NCBI GenBank assembly: GCA_963513935.1
Contig: OY740769.1
Span: forward strand, 34,251,120 to 34,315,119
Reading direction: 5' to 3'
DNA from: Aphrophora alni
Taxonomy: Eukaryota > Arthropoda > Insecta > Hemiptera > Aphrophoridae
Length of the DNA: 64,000 nt
Shown: positions 13,681-26,639 of the stretch, in pieces
How the letters are laid out: the number at the start of each line of letters is the position of its first letter
Position numbering within the stretch: position 1 is the first letter of the stretch
Made by a program: the position numbers and the translations under genes
The notes under the pieces: model-generated
What the model saw: only the letters and a program-made list of their open reading frames with translations
Databases searched by the model: none
Told to the model about the DNA's origin: nothing

Positions 13681-14132
13681 AAAAAAAGTTATTAAACTGA
13701 CATATAATTTTTAAAAGACTATTTTCTATAGGTTTATAATATAAAACCTATAATAAACAAAAGTGTGTGTTTCCCAAAGTTTGGCACGAAATATTCATGT
13801 AGGTAATAATTCAATTTCCAGGATACCTTAAATTAATGAAATAGGGAATAGTCGTTTTATAAAATTTGAATTTATGAAAGTAGGTGTGTGATATATCAAT
13901 TTCCTTTTGTTTTACATCTAGAAATCGAGCTTAAAAATATAGACACAATATAATTCAAATTTTGTTTTTAGCCCACCATAAAGTACAAATGATTTTAGAA
14001 AAATACCCTCGGTGTGTTCACTAAATTAACCTTGATGTTAAGTGACAACTATCGGTTGCTTTATTTCATATATTGTAAGGAAGATCTTAACAGCTAATAT
14101 TTCTGTATGGAAAATTAGGTGATAACTGTGTA

Positions 14133-14314
14133 GTTGTGCTCTATCATACACACGATACAAAGCCAATCAACAGCTTAAATTTCTGTTTGGAAAATTAGAT
14201 TATAACTAAAGGACAGGTGTAGTTGTGCTCTATCATACACACGATACAAAGCCAACCAACAAAGGAGACGTTTGGTCGAGGAAAAGACTGACGGTAATGG
14301 GGAATAATATAAAA
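14133..14314 (+). promoter_or_regulatory. Promoter of the dead exon 1, motif duplicated
   Basis: Two copies of GTTGTGCTCTATCATA (14133-14148 and 14222-14237) within a tandem duplication of about 90 bp, then TATAAAA at 14308. The duplication also copies the CACACGATACAAAGCCAA flank. Confidence 0.65.
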
Positions 14315-14370
14315 ACTGCTCTTTTTACAGCTTTCTGCAGCACTTGCAACTGAGATAGAAAGGAGTCTAA

Positions 14371-14425
14371 ATGACATTATTTTAATAATCAGTTAGTGTT
14401 TTGGCAACTCCTCTTCTTATTCCAG
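14371..14425 (+). pseudogene. Dead exon 1 of the gene 1/gene 2 subfamily
   Basis: Aligns with the gene 1 exon 1 and the start of its intron (the following TATGTTTTTAATGTTATACT is conserved), but carries TAA TAA at codons 5-6 and has lost the donor GT (CCAG/ATATG). TATAAAA at 14308 and two tandem copies of the shared upstream motif (14133, 14222) remain. I found no matching exon 2 before gene 2. Confidence 0.75.
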
Positions 14426-15900
14426 ATATGTTTTTAATGTTATACTTACTAGCTAGTTTCAATATTTTATAAATTAGATTTTATATTTAACAATTATCTT
14501 CAGAGTAGTCAGTAAATTCAGATCTTTTATTCTAGAATAAAAACAATTAAAAATTAGTAATTACTTTTCAATATTCTTTACTTATTTTAATTTGGAAATG
14601 TATGTAATAATTACAATTGTAATATGATAATTTTTTCTTGTTATTACTTTTGCAGTAAACAAATCTTCTTGTAATACAGGAATTAAATTATTCTTTATTT
14701 TTGTGCAACAAGTATATTAATCATAAGGGAATTTTCAAACACCTTTGAGTTATTTACTAATATCTAAGGAATTTCTGATTCACGTTTCCACATTTCGTGA
14801 TTGAAATCACAACAAATTGATTTCGTAATGTGTATTGCTTTTTTTATACATCGTACCTGAAGATGCCGTTATAAAGCAACGGCGAAACATGTCGCTGGGA
14901 AAATGAAGGAATTTTGAACTATTATAGGATACAGTAAGCTATGTATTAATATCATGCAGGTTGTAACTCAAATTAACATTACAGCTGAGAGCTTTGACAA
15001 GATTAAAAAAAGGTTCGGTAAATTGAATTTTATTTATAAATGATTTAATTGTAACATAATGAATATACGATTTTCCTATTCAGTTTGATGAATATTCAGA
15101 TGGAACTGATAGTATTGTAATAAATTTACGTTTATACTAAGTCAATGTAAATTTAATTCAAAGATGTTATAATATACGATACTAATAAATATTTTTGAAC
15201 GTGTAAAAAATTTAAATGTCTTTTTTTATGGTCGTGTTATTAATCAATCAGTCGTTGTTATTATGGAATCGCACGAAATAATGACGTCACAAAGTTAAAT
15301 ATCTTCTAGCATAATGTTGATTACATTAATGTCATTCAATACGAAGTTAACATTAAACATCATAGTACAAATAACAAATATTTCTTACTGTGGACATAAC
15401 ATAGAATATTCACCACGTCTAGATAAGTCATGAAATATAATAGGTATTATAATTGCTCCACTCTCCTCGATATAAATTTAAAAAGGAGAATAAAAAGTTT
15501 GTTCAACTCAAACAATTAAACTTTGGCATTATGTGATTATAGTTATTTGGTAATAATGGATTATTAATATTATTGATATGATTTAATAGGACTTTAGTCG
15601 TTATTCGTGTATATAGAAATAAAAATAATCGACGTTTCAAGAGTGTAAATAAAATCTTCAAGGAGGGGATCAAAAGTTCACCACAATAAACCTGTAGGTC
15701 ACCCGTCGGTATGTATCAACTCCAATTAGTTATTTTTTGTCGTTTGTTGTGAAGTATAATTCTGTGATGATGGTTTTCTCTAGACAAGGTTTGTATTGAC
15801 TACGCAGTACTGGGCTTTACGCCTGGATTCCTTTATCCAGTTTTAGTTTTACTTTTCAGTATGGTGATAGACTTCCAGCTTTGATGAAGTTTTTCCTTTT
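14426..15900. other. AT-rich intergenic DNA with ribozyme-like motif only
   Basis: No exon 2 for the dead exon 1 was found here. Apart from the hammerhead-like core near 14857, nothing is recognised. Confidence 0.45.
14857..14894 (+). ncRNA. Hammerhead-ribozyme-like core, probably Penelope-like element debris
   Basis: CTGAAGA (fits CUGANGA), a perfect 6-bp stem GCCGTT/AACGGC, GAAA, then CATGTC/G, the place where a hammerhead would cut after GUC. The flanking stem I pairing is poor, so activity is doubtful. Confidence 0.45.
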
Positions 15901-16740
15901 TAGTTTCATGCTGAAACAAAGTTTAATCTCGAGTTACTTCTGAACTAAAGGATAAGACTTCAGCTAACACCAAAGCAAAACCTAAAATGAAGTTAATATT
16001 AAAATAAAAATTAATATTCCGTAAACGTTGAAACAAAGATTAAAATTCAATGTACTTCAAAAATGAGTCTAATATTTATTTATTTATTATTATTTTTTTC
16101 GACATATTTTTATTGAAATACTAGATTATTACAATCTTAAACTTAAAATTTAATGAAATCTGAAACTAAGCCTACAATTTATTTTGCATAGAAGACACGT
16201 GTACAAGAAACAGAAGACATACAATTTATTGTACAATGTAAAAAAAGGCCAAAATTTAGTCTAATGTAGACAAGAAAATAAATGTTAGTATAAACAAATC
16301 CAAACATTCAATATACATAGAAAAAAAAACGAAAACAAAGGAACACTGAACTGAAAAAAAAAAAAAATAAAAAATAAATAAATCTGAAAAATTCACCGTC
16401 AAAGAAACAAAGTCCACGAGGAAGTGTACTTTGAATAAAGTCAGTGTGTATTCAATTTTTTTTTTAATTAGTGTACTCAAAAATTTTACTTAATAATCGG
16501 TGACATCTGAAATAAAACAAGTACTAAAACACTGAAAAGAAACCAAAAAACCCTAAAATACACTAAGACAAAGTTATGCTTCAAACTATACTGAAAACCT
16601 AAGATAAAAATCTTAAAATAAGTGTAGTCTGAACAAAGCCTAAGACTCAAGGAAAATGAAAGCATACAATTCAGGGTACAATGACACCAAACCTCATATT
16701 CGCTGTACTCTGAAACAAACCCCATACTATGTTTTAAATA
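15900..16740. repeat. Decayed satellite array upstream of gene 2
   Basis: Same ACTGAAACAAAGCCTAAAAT-type units, e.g. TGCTGAAACAAAGTTTAA, CGTTGAAACAAAGATTAAAA, GTACTCTGAAACAAACC. Homopolymer A runs near 16356. Confidence 0.6.
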
Positions 16741-17292
16741 TTTATATTTAAATTAATTATCAAGTGCAGACAAACTATTAGTCAAATAATAAAACACAAT
16801 TCGTTCATAATCTATAAAAGATAAATGAAGGAAATGATGGATATTCAGCTAGTGAGGACGATGCGGATTAAAAAAAAAAAAGGCATACAGTAGAATAAAC
16901 CCATTCAATCTATTTAATGAATTGAGAATTCATTGTCCTTCAATGGTACAAAACGTCAAATTTGGTGATTGGTTTAGAGTACAAGAACTTTATAATGCAT
17001 TTATCACATTAAAGCTCAAATCCAAAATTTAACGATAGGTTTACATATACACTAAGCTTAAATTAAAAAAAGTAGTTAATAATGAAGACGAAAGCTTACA
17101 TTAAAAATATATTAAATAATGTATTTTCTATTAGGAAATGTATTTTGCCTTAGCCAATGTACCAAGAAGTAAGCCAAACATTTTAAATTACTACTAAAAT
17201 GGGTGGCATGGATGACGTCTTTTCATAAAGAAGATAGAAACAACTAAAACACCTGTTTTATAAATTAACTCTCAACAAAAGAACAACAAAAA

Positions 17293-17390
17293 GTTGTGCT
17301 CTATCTTAAATACAATCCAGGACAATCACACAAAACAAAGCAGAAGTTGGGTTGAGAGAGTGAGTCATGGCAGTGGGAAATGGTATAAAA
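17293..17390 (+). promoter_or_regulatory. Gene 2 promoter: shared motif and TATA
   Basis: GTTGTGCTCTATCTTA at 17293-17308 and TATAAAA at 17384-17390, 91 bp apart as in gene 1. The probable start around 17410 has TCGGT instead of TCAGT. Confidence 0.72.
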
Positions 17391-17444
17391 CTGTTCGTTT
17401 CAGAAAGATTCGGTACACTAGCAACTAAGAATCAAGAAGACTAA

Positions 17445-19815
17445 ATGGCATCATTTCAAGTACCAATCTGTGCGTTGGCACTCCTTGTCTTTATCCAGGT
17501 ATGTTTTTAATGTTATACTTATTGTATAATTTCACTAACTTTCATTGAATTTTACTCGTAAAAAATATTTAGAAAATTCATTGTTATTTTTTTAATATTT
17601 AAAATTGAGGTACACTGCGTCTCATAAAATCGGTTATATGCACGAAATATCAAGATCAATTATTTGTAACACAATATTTTCTTTCCATATTACCATAATT
17701 TGAAACAATAAAATTTATGCCAACACCGTCTATTACAGTATCGTAAGTTTCAAAATTTTAAAGAGCACACAATCCCTTAGATTTGGTTTTGGCACTTTTG
17801 GTACTTGTTCATTTTTAAGTACTTGATTGAGATGAACACTCCCTCGTTTCTAGATTAATCATCCACTCGCTTAGCTCGGGACGGAAGATTTTGCTACTTT
17901 TTGCATCCGTTCGTATATATATCCTACCAGTAAAAAAAGGTTTTAAAATTAATTATTGTCCGTTTGAAAAAGAAAAACGTTGAAGAAAAAAAAACTTAGA
18001 GAAAAATGGACTTAAATGATTTAAACCCACTACGCAGTAATTATTTCAGAAAATATGTAAAATATTATAATTCTGAAAAAATAGGTGGGCTTTTTACATT
18101 TTATGTCTAATAATACAATATATAATAATATATGTTTAAAAATTCTCAAGATAGATCAAACATTTTTGTAATTTTGAACCTGATATGTTTTATAAATTAT
18201 TTCTAAAAGGTTTTATGGAACACGATACTACTAAATAATTTGTAAAGTTGGGGAACCATTTTAAAAAACTTGTAATAAAAATTGGCATTTCATTGTTCTA
18301 TCTTACTTGCATAATGAATAAATAGTTGTTATCATTTAACTGCATAAATAATATTGTCTGGCGTAATATTGATTAAAAGTATCATGAAAAAAATTATAAA
18401 CTCCATAATATAAATACTAAACCGTTAATCTCACTGATTAACCATTAGAATAACCACAATGCCTTTATTAAGTAACGACATATACCAAAACTCATAAAAG
18501 ACCCATTTTCACTTCTAAATTTTTTTACTAGTTAAAAAAGCGGTTTTAGGAACCAAAGATTTTTTGTGTTATATATAATTTTACCTCACCACATTTAAAA
18601 TTGTGATTTCCAGGGAACTCAAATATTATAAACACAATCCAATCATGTTGTATTTAATTTTAAAAGTGAATAAAGAAATGGGAAGTGGCCATTTTCCTCC
18701 TAAATATAATGTCATTTGACACAAAATGTAATAATTATTATTATTTACGTAAGGATGAATGATGTTACAACTCAAAGAGAAAAAATTTTAATAATTTAAT
18801 TAGCAACAGGGGTTGAGTACATTGGTCAAAGTAAATTTGAGGAAAGGGGAGTTGGTCAAATGGAATTTTAAAAAATGTATCTCGTTGCCTCTAATTTGAA
18901 TTATTTTAAAGTAAAAAGTAGAACTGAATCTATAATTTTTTGTACTCAAAATAGTGGTTACATAGTATTGTTTTCCACGCTACATGTATTTAAATTTACT
19001 CCCCATCCCCCCTTTTGTTATTTCACTGTTGGCAATGCAATCTCCCGTAGTATTGTTGGGAAAATGTCAAAATTTCCCATCAGAGAAAAGAAAAGTCTTT
19101 TCAAGTTAAAGTAATTAATAGTAACAATTAGTTTCTTTTTTCGTCACGACATTTTTGAGCAATTTTTTTAAAATCGTTATTAATTTTTCCACTAAAAATA
19201 ATATTTCACTTATTGGGGGTGTCAATTAAACACTTTTTATTTCAAAAAATTGTTCTAGAAGCCAAAAATAGCTCCCTTTGTCTTATACAAGTTACCAAAA
19301 GCTTATTATATTTTTAAAATTAATTTGCTCAACATTGGAAGGGAGAGTTTTGTTTGTCAATAGTAAAGATTAATATTAATATATTAATAGTATTTTAATA
19401 TTGAGTGAGATATTATAAATACATATAATCATGGATAATTTTAAACAACCTATATGCTTGATGGTTACAGGTATCATCTCGATCTGTATATTGCACTGGT
19501 TCCGATGACGATAAGAGCAGTTGCCTACCATGTGGATGTTATTTGTGTGAACCTTGCGTAAACTACCCAGGATATTGTAATGGTTATTATGGAGGTTGTT
19601 CTGGATGTGCATCTCAAAAATATTGTGGAAGTTGCGGATATGGATGTAGCAACGGATACGGAGGCAATTATGTTAATGGTTGTAACCCATGTGTATGTTA
19701 TATTGTTCTTCAGATAGAAAATGAAAAGGATTGCTGTGGATCTAGCTGTGGTTATAGTTGCTGTGGTGAAAAAAATAAAATTTATAAGGGAGACGTCGAT
19801 GGTAGCAACAAATAA
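17445..19815 (+). CDS. Gene 2: secreted Cys-rich protein, divergent subfamily (132 aa)
   Basis: Exons 17445-17498 and 19471-19815, phase-0 intron of 1972 bp. Exon 1 encodes MASFQVPICALALLVFIQ. Exon 2 begins VSSRSVYCTGSDDDKS, matching gene 1 (ISSRSVYCTRSDEDN), and then gives about 20 cysteines in CGC, CGSCGYGC and CC arrangements and a charged tail. It is a paralogue of gene 1 with a longer exon 2 and an intron enlarged by two inserts (about 17540-18180 and 18310-19370), because blocks at 18180-18300 and 19370-19470 still align with the short gene 1 intron. TATAAAA lies at 17384. The AATAAA at 19811 overlaps the TAA stop, so another signal further on (ATTAAA near 20084) may be the working one. 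Function unknown; secreted structural protein inferred. Confidence 0.78.
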
Positions 19816-20539
19816 AGTTAATCAAGGTTTATTAAATGTAAATTTGATTTCTGCTGTGGGTCTAGTTTCGGGATTTGTTAGTCAGTGAGTATATATATAT
19901 ATTTATTTATTTGTGGGTGTGAATGTATTGAATGTTCTTCTCCCAAAGATTTGTAACTTTTCAGCTGTAAAAGTGATAGTTTAAAAAAAGTGGATCTTGT
20001 TTTATCCAATTGATAAATTAAATATTGTAAATATGTGGAGGTTTCTTATAATTCTGTAAGATCTACTTTGTAATGTTTCTGATTAAAACTATGCCTTTAT
20101 CTGATAACTTCTTTATTTATTATTTACTTTTTCATATACATCTTTTAGTAGATATACTGCCGAGACAAGTGAAATAGTTATTTTATTGTATTTTCTACGT
20201 TAAGGGCTCACCTGTATTCAGTAGACGGATCTACAACTTTATTCATGAGTCTTAGGTTAGATCCCGTTCTTTCAACTTTCCGACTCTGATTAGACTGGGA
20301 GATGACAGGTTTTTCTTCTTTAATCTTAAACAATAAAGGAAAAACCTTATAAGGCAATGATGAACGAAAGAGTTTTTGCCTTTAAACAATAAAGGGAAAC
20401 AAAATATAATGCGATGTAACGAAATTTCATGTCAGATTATGTAAGTTGCATTTTATAAGATATAATTAAATACATATGTATGTATAATTGCTAGGAGCTG
20501 AGATTATTTTTAAAATAGTTCCAGTAAATCAGTAACAAA

Positions 20540-23500
20540 ACAAACACTAATGAAAACAATTGCAATATACAAAGTTCTAAATATTCTTTTTACTATTGAA
20601 AAGGTGAGATCTATATAATTTACAATTATTTAAACAATTATATCTTTGCTATTCATAGGGTTATATGTTAAAAATCTTTATTACATGACATCACTTTAGC
20701 GTGTTCATTTATGTGTTTAGAAGGCCTAAATTTTGTCAATGAATATTGTTCTTTCAATAACAATTCTAAATATTTAAGAAAATAATACTATAAGGCCAAA
20801 TTTCTATTCCAAAGTAGAACTTAATTTCAGTCAATTATCACCTTCGCCAAGACACCAATGAAGCAAGTATATATTTAAAAAGGAACAAGTGTGAGTTGTC
20901 AAAGAGCAATTTTAGCTAATAATAATTTTAGTTACGCCCTTTTAGCTAATAACGTACGTAGAAATGTGTTTTTATTTGTGTTGTAAGAGAGAATTAGTAT
21001 GTGCACCATTTATATGAGTTATAAGAATTTTAAATGTCCAGTTTTATATCAAAAATAAAACATTTATTTATGTTACTAATTCCAAGTAGGTGTAGCATGT
21101 AAATATATTAACAGGTAAATCACTATTATTAAAAATATATAATGGTTCATATTCTAATCACAATATTACATACCTCTACTAAGAAGGCCCTAATTTTACT
21201 AAAAATTACACACAAATATTGCGTAATATTTCCTATACATTAATACCAATCAATTTTTTTTCTTTTTTCAATAATAGTTTTCTTAAATTAAATAATTTTT
21301 TACAGCAGATTTTAAAAGTTTAATCATTAAGAAGAATAATTGTTGTCCAATAAAACAAGAAAAATCAACAAACAAATAAACAAGGTTTGTATTTTATTAT
21401 TATAATTAATTAAATTGACAAGACACTTATTATTAATGAAAATAAAAACACAAAAAAGTTTGTACTATTTACCATTAAGTTTTAATTTTGAAAACATACC
21501 TGGACTAAAATAAATAATGTCTACTCTCAACTGCTACTTCGAATATTGGCATTTAGTTTCTTTGTTAGAAGCGACCCGAAACTAATTAAGTGAACGTGAA
21601 TTAATAAACACTAAAAAAAGTGATAACTGACTTATAACTCGGATGAAGTTTAGATCACAGAAAGGTTGAATTATCACCTTCATAATAAAATAGAGTACAC
21701 TGCTCTCTTTAGAATACAGTTTTATACAAATATTTATACGGAAATCGTAGTATTACAAAGTCCCACATAGAATCAGTGATCATGAAATATTCACAGATCC
21801 AATTCTTAGAAAGAAATTACCACCATTTTTTGCTGTCTGTATGTAGAGTAGAGAGCTCTTCAGCTATAATGGTGACGTGAACTTATCTTCTGTATGTTTC
21901 CGAAGGGTTTTATTTTAAACTACCAAAATTCTACCTTTAAAAAATATAAATATCCACTCATCACTTCTTCCTGTGGCATTACAATCCCTGGCCTTTATTG
22001 AGCATATTTACATTCCAGCATTCCCTTAAATCTATCACGCATCCACAGTGAGCGTATCGTCCCACCTCTTACTGCAACAGTTCTTCAGGAGCCTAGGCTT
22101 GCTTGACAAATTTTCAGTCGGGTAATGTATGGTTAGCACATAAAAAGTCCCGTCGCCGTTGTTCTAACATTCTCGACCAGAGTTCGCTACTAATTGTAGC
22201 TTTCCTCACGAAGCCTGGTTAACTCCATAAAAATACACTAATCTTACAAAATAAATCAATATAATATCTAAAGTACATATTGGACTATACAGACTACAAA
22301 TATGAAAATAACATATCAAACAATATTAGACCCATCAAAACATAATTATACAGTTACAAAACAATAAACATTGTACAAAAAATAAATAATTACAATAAAA
22401 CTATAAATACAGAACATAATCAGATAAAAAGACTACATCGAAGCAATACAATCATAGTGGAATTGAATATCCTTTTCCACAGAATATAAGTATACAGGCA
22501 ATAGAAGTTGTCTAAGACTGTGTTTAAAAGTAGTAAATTTTATATAGACATTATGCTTTATAGAAGCTTTATACAATTCTATACCTGTCTGTGGAGAAGT
22601 TTATGTTCGAATTTAACCTATAATGTCAACATTGAAATTCAGTCAAATGTATCTTCTAAAGCAGATTTAGCTTGTCAAGTTTTACATTATATAATTATGT
22701 GAATGTTATGAAAGTTACTAAAATTTCAAAATGGAGTCTGTCTGGAACTTCCTTATTTAGTTTCAATATATCTACATGTACCTACGATAGCACCTTTTTT
22801 ACAGCTTTGCAATCTTTATATTATATCAATACTAATAAAGTCATGGCTGTGGTCAGTAATACAGCTGTTACAAAAATCATAAACATAAATTCGCATTCTG
22901 ACACGTTAGTGCAAGAGCTCCATACTTAATATTTGTGTACTTAACATTTATTTTGTGTACTTAACAATAACACCACTCAGGTAGAGTTAACGAAAAATTT
23001 GTAATAATGTTATTACATTCTGTGTAAATACATTTTGACGAATTGAGTGGTATAGATAAACGTAAAACTTTTATACCAAAATATACCGAGCGTGAGGAAA
23101 GTCCAGACACGGCGAAAAAACTTTTGTACCTGAAAAAATAAACATTTGAACCTTTAGAAATGATTTTGGTGTAAAAGCTATATTTGGCAATATGAGATAT
23201 ATTCACTTCATTTCTAAATAGGGTTTTTAGGGGAAAACTTAAAATTTTCATGTGTAACCTAATAACTCATTTTATGTCTTGTTTAGTAAAAAATAACTGC
23301 TAGAACTAGAGGTCCAATCAAAAATGGCGAACGGTCATATATGTAGAAAAGTCCAATTTAATTCAAATCTACTTCGAGGAACAGAGCAAAAATCGTACTG
23401 TTATTTTGTTGAACCAGAGGCTTAATGCCATATTTTCCTCTAATGATTTTGAAATAAATTGGATGTTAAAAATATTTTACCGACTGACATTTTTAATTCC

Positions 23501-23560
23501 AATAACATTTAAATAATATTTAATAATTTTCAAAAGACCTCTAGTTTGTTGATTAATTTC
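20540..23560. other. AT-rich intergenic DNA with old repeats
   Basis: Apart from the repeat at 22104-22200 nothing is identified. The frames at 22508-22929 and 22961-23251 have no compositional or motif support. Confidence 0.4.
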
Positions 23561-24037
23561 ATAAACAAGACCTTTAAAATGAGGTATTGCTTAATGTTGA
23601 ATTATATTTGCAAAATATAAGTTGTCTCCCAAAAACGCAATTTTAGGTAGGGGTAAAATTACCTTATAATTATCAAAAATAAAACAAAATTAAAGAAAAA
23701 ACTTTTCTAAAGATTCAGATGTCCACCTTTTTAATTTTAAAAGTTTATAACTTCATAGGACTTTTTACGTGTTATGAAATTTTACCCGTTTCAGTGTCTT
23801 TCCTATTATCTCATTCCTCATGAATATTTGATAATATAAATAACGTTAAATCGATATTAAAGCTCACCCAACTGAAAAAAATTATTATTATAAATAACAG
23901 ATGCAAAGTAACACACAAGAAAATATTATAGTTATAAGGGATCAGGATAAACACTTTTTAAATAAAATTCCAACCCTAACTATATCTGTTAGAATATGTC
24001 TTTATTGATAAATATACATATGTTGGTTGAATATCAT

Positions 24038-24175
24038 TTAACGAGCACAACCGTAATCGGGATAATTGTATTCACTATAACCATAACCACCACCACATCC
24101 AGTTCAACCACAAGTAGTCAGGAAACAAAAGTAACTTCGGTGAAGGGTTTGCAACAACATTAGTCGAACCCACAG
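24038..24175 (-). pseudogene. Second relic of a family exon 2, 3' end
   Basis: Same kind of remnant as the one near 9.6 kb, with the flanks (about 23560-24030 against 9120-9560) also alignable, so both descend from one duplicated block. It lies just downstream of, and parallel to, the longer broken exon 2 ending at 24655. Confidence 0.6.
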
Positions 24176-24240
24176 CTTTAAATTTGATAAACGAATTTTA
24201 CAAACACAAACATTATAAGTTTCTAAATTGTTGAAATATT

Positions 24241-24340
24241 ATTGTAAGAAATTGATCTGGAGACATTTTCTTATTTTCAACCGAAATATTATTGTAAGAA
24301 ATTGATCTGGAGACATTTTCTTATTTTCAGCCGAAATATG
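24241..24340. repeat. 50-bp tandem duplication
   Basis: Two copies of the stretch starting ATTGTAAGAAATTGATCTGG, 50 bp apart, with one mismatch. The homologous site near 9785-9845 has one copy. Confidence 0.85.
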
Positions 24341-25309
24341 TCGACCAAAATGTCATGTAAGTGTAATGAAACTTTAGTCTATTCTCTCGTTTCTCAAGAA
24401 CATTTATTACTTACTTTAAAAAAAAGTGGTTAAAAAAAGCTTGTCGAATTGAAGAAAATTATATAACAACAGCATATTATGTAACCTTTAAAAAGTCATT
24501 ATAGACAACAAGTTCAAAGTAAACACACAGTACGAAAGAAAATGTTAGAAGGCATTCAGGATAAATAATTTTTAAGTAAAATTCAAACGCTAAAAGTTAT
24601 TGTTCGAATGAGTCTTTATTGTTAAATATACACAAATTTTGGTTGAAATATGATTTAACAACCACAATAACAATAACCTGGATAACCGTATCCACCATAA
24701 CCACCACCATGACCATAACCCCAACCACATCCAGGTTCAACATAAGTTTCAACAACAGGTACGCAGGAGGTAGTGGTAACTTCGGTGACAGGCTCGTGAC
24801 AACAGCAGAAATCGCAACCACATCCACATCCATTACCATAATCATAGCCGCCATATCCATAACCGCCATATCCACATCCACAGCTAGGTTCACAGTAGAT
24901 TTCTACATCTACTACTAGAGGGTCACAACCACAACCATAATATGACCATAGTATCCAACAGGATAGCCATGGCCATAGTTGCCACCGTAAAGTCCACCAT
25001 AACCATAACCACAACCACTTTCAACAACAGGTACACAGGAGACAGTGGTAACTTCGATAACTTGTTCGCAACAACAATCGCAACCTTATCCACCATAACC
25101 GTTATACTCACCATGACCACCATACCCACCGTAACCACCATATTGACCATAACCGCCATATACTACACATCCACAGGTAGGTACGCAATAGGTGTCGACG
25201 TCGACTACAAGAAGATCGCAACCACAACCACATCCGTAACCTCCACATCCGCAAGTTGTGGATACCTGAAACCAAAATTTGCAGTTAAAACTTTCTAGTA
25301 CCCTCATGA

Positions 25310-26639
25310 ATGTACAGTGTACCTTTACATATCTAAAAAATTTATTTAAAAATTTGTATTTTTTAATAAAATGTGTTAGACCTAAATATTATTTATATAC
25401 GAATATTAAATATCTAAATTTTTCCTTAAATTGGAAAAATATTATTCAACTGATTTTTGGAGATGGCGATTTTTAGAGTTGATTTGGAGTTAGAGACATT
25501 TACACAAATTAAAATATGAATCCTTGAGTGAGTGTTTTTTATTATTATATTGACCTGTTGCTTATATAATTAATTATTTATGTAATTTCAGGTGGAAGCG
25601 ACAATAATACAGGAAAAATAATGAAATTTATGTTTATGGTGCTATCATAGTACATACCCAGTTCCATCATGCAATGTATTACAAACAGATCCTCTAAATA
25701 AAAATCCAAAAAGTTGATGACTTGGGCCCTACTGGAAATGTTCAATTGTATTAATAGATCATGGTGTCTTATTCTGTATTGTAAGTAGGTATTGTGCCAC
25801 AGGTTTTCTGAACATCGTAATCGTATATACATCACTACTTTCTTGACGTCAACTAAGCCCTGTCAGACTTCCACTCGCTACGTTCGTGTAGTTTACTCGT
25901 GGTAGTTGCCTACCAGATCTCGTAGCTATAACTTGGAAGGTCAATGGTCGAAATTACATTTATTTAAAAATAACTCTGCTACATGTTACTGCATACAGGA
26001 TTGAAATTTACAAATTTTTTAACTATTTTATTCTGTTATAAGTTAAATATCTTAAGTGATACGAGAATAAGAAATTGTTTTAAATGACTGCTGTTTTGAT
26101 ATTTTTAAATAGATTTTTCTTAACATCAAAATAGGATTTTAAATGAAACGTGAAGATCAGTCGGAAATGAGAGATCGATATTTTTGGCGATTACCAAACT
26201 TATCTTATACTTGTATAATTTTAACAATAATTTTATTATTCCCCCCCCCCCTATAAATATGAATATTTTTCCTTATATTTTTAATTCAACCTTTTCCTTC
26301 AAATAATTCAAAATATAACACTAGGAAATATATTATTTCTAGTGAGTTCTATGACTTTATAACTAGAGACATTTTGACCTTATACTATAACGTGTGATTG
26401 CTCAGGTTTGACTCTGTGTTATTTAATTCCACGTTCTTTTGGTTCAATATTATTATTATTATTATTTTATAATAAATAGACATATGCGTAATAAATAAGG
26501 ATGTAATGTATTTTGTACTCTATTAATGGAGCAAATTAAAAATTTTGTTTGCTTTTCATTTTACGCAGTTTTGATTTTCTTATATGTCTACATACGTAGA
26601 ATAGAGGAAGTTATGTGAAAGATAAAATAATTATTGTTG
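25310..26639. other. Presumed intron of the broken minus-strand gene
   Basis: AT-rich, with a C run near 26240. No recognised coding sequence; the minisatellite follows. Confidence 0.4.

Noticed and set aside
22508..23251. Overlapping frames of 64-96 codons
   Set aside because: No domain, promoter motif, splice pattern or repeat in related blocks; AT-rich chance frames are expected at this size.
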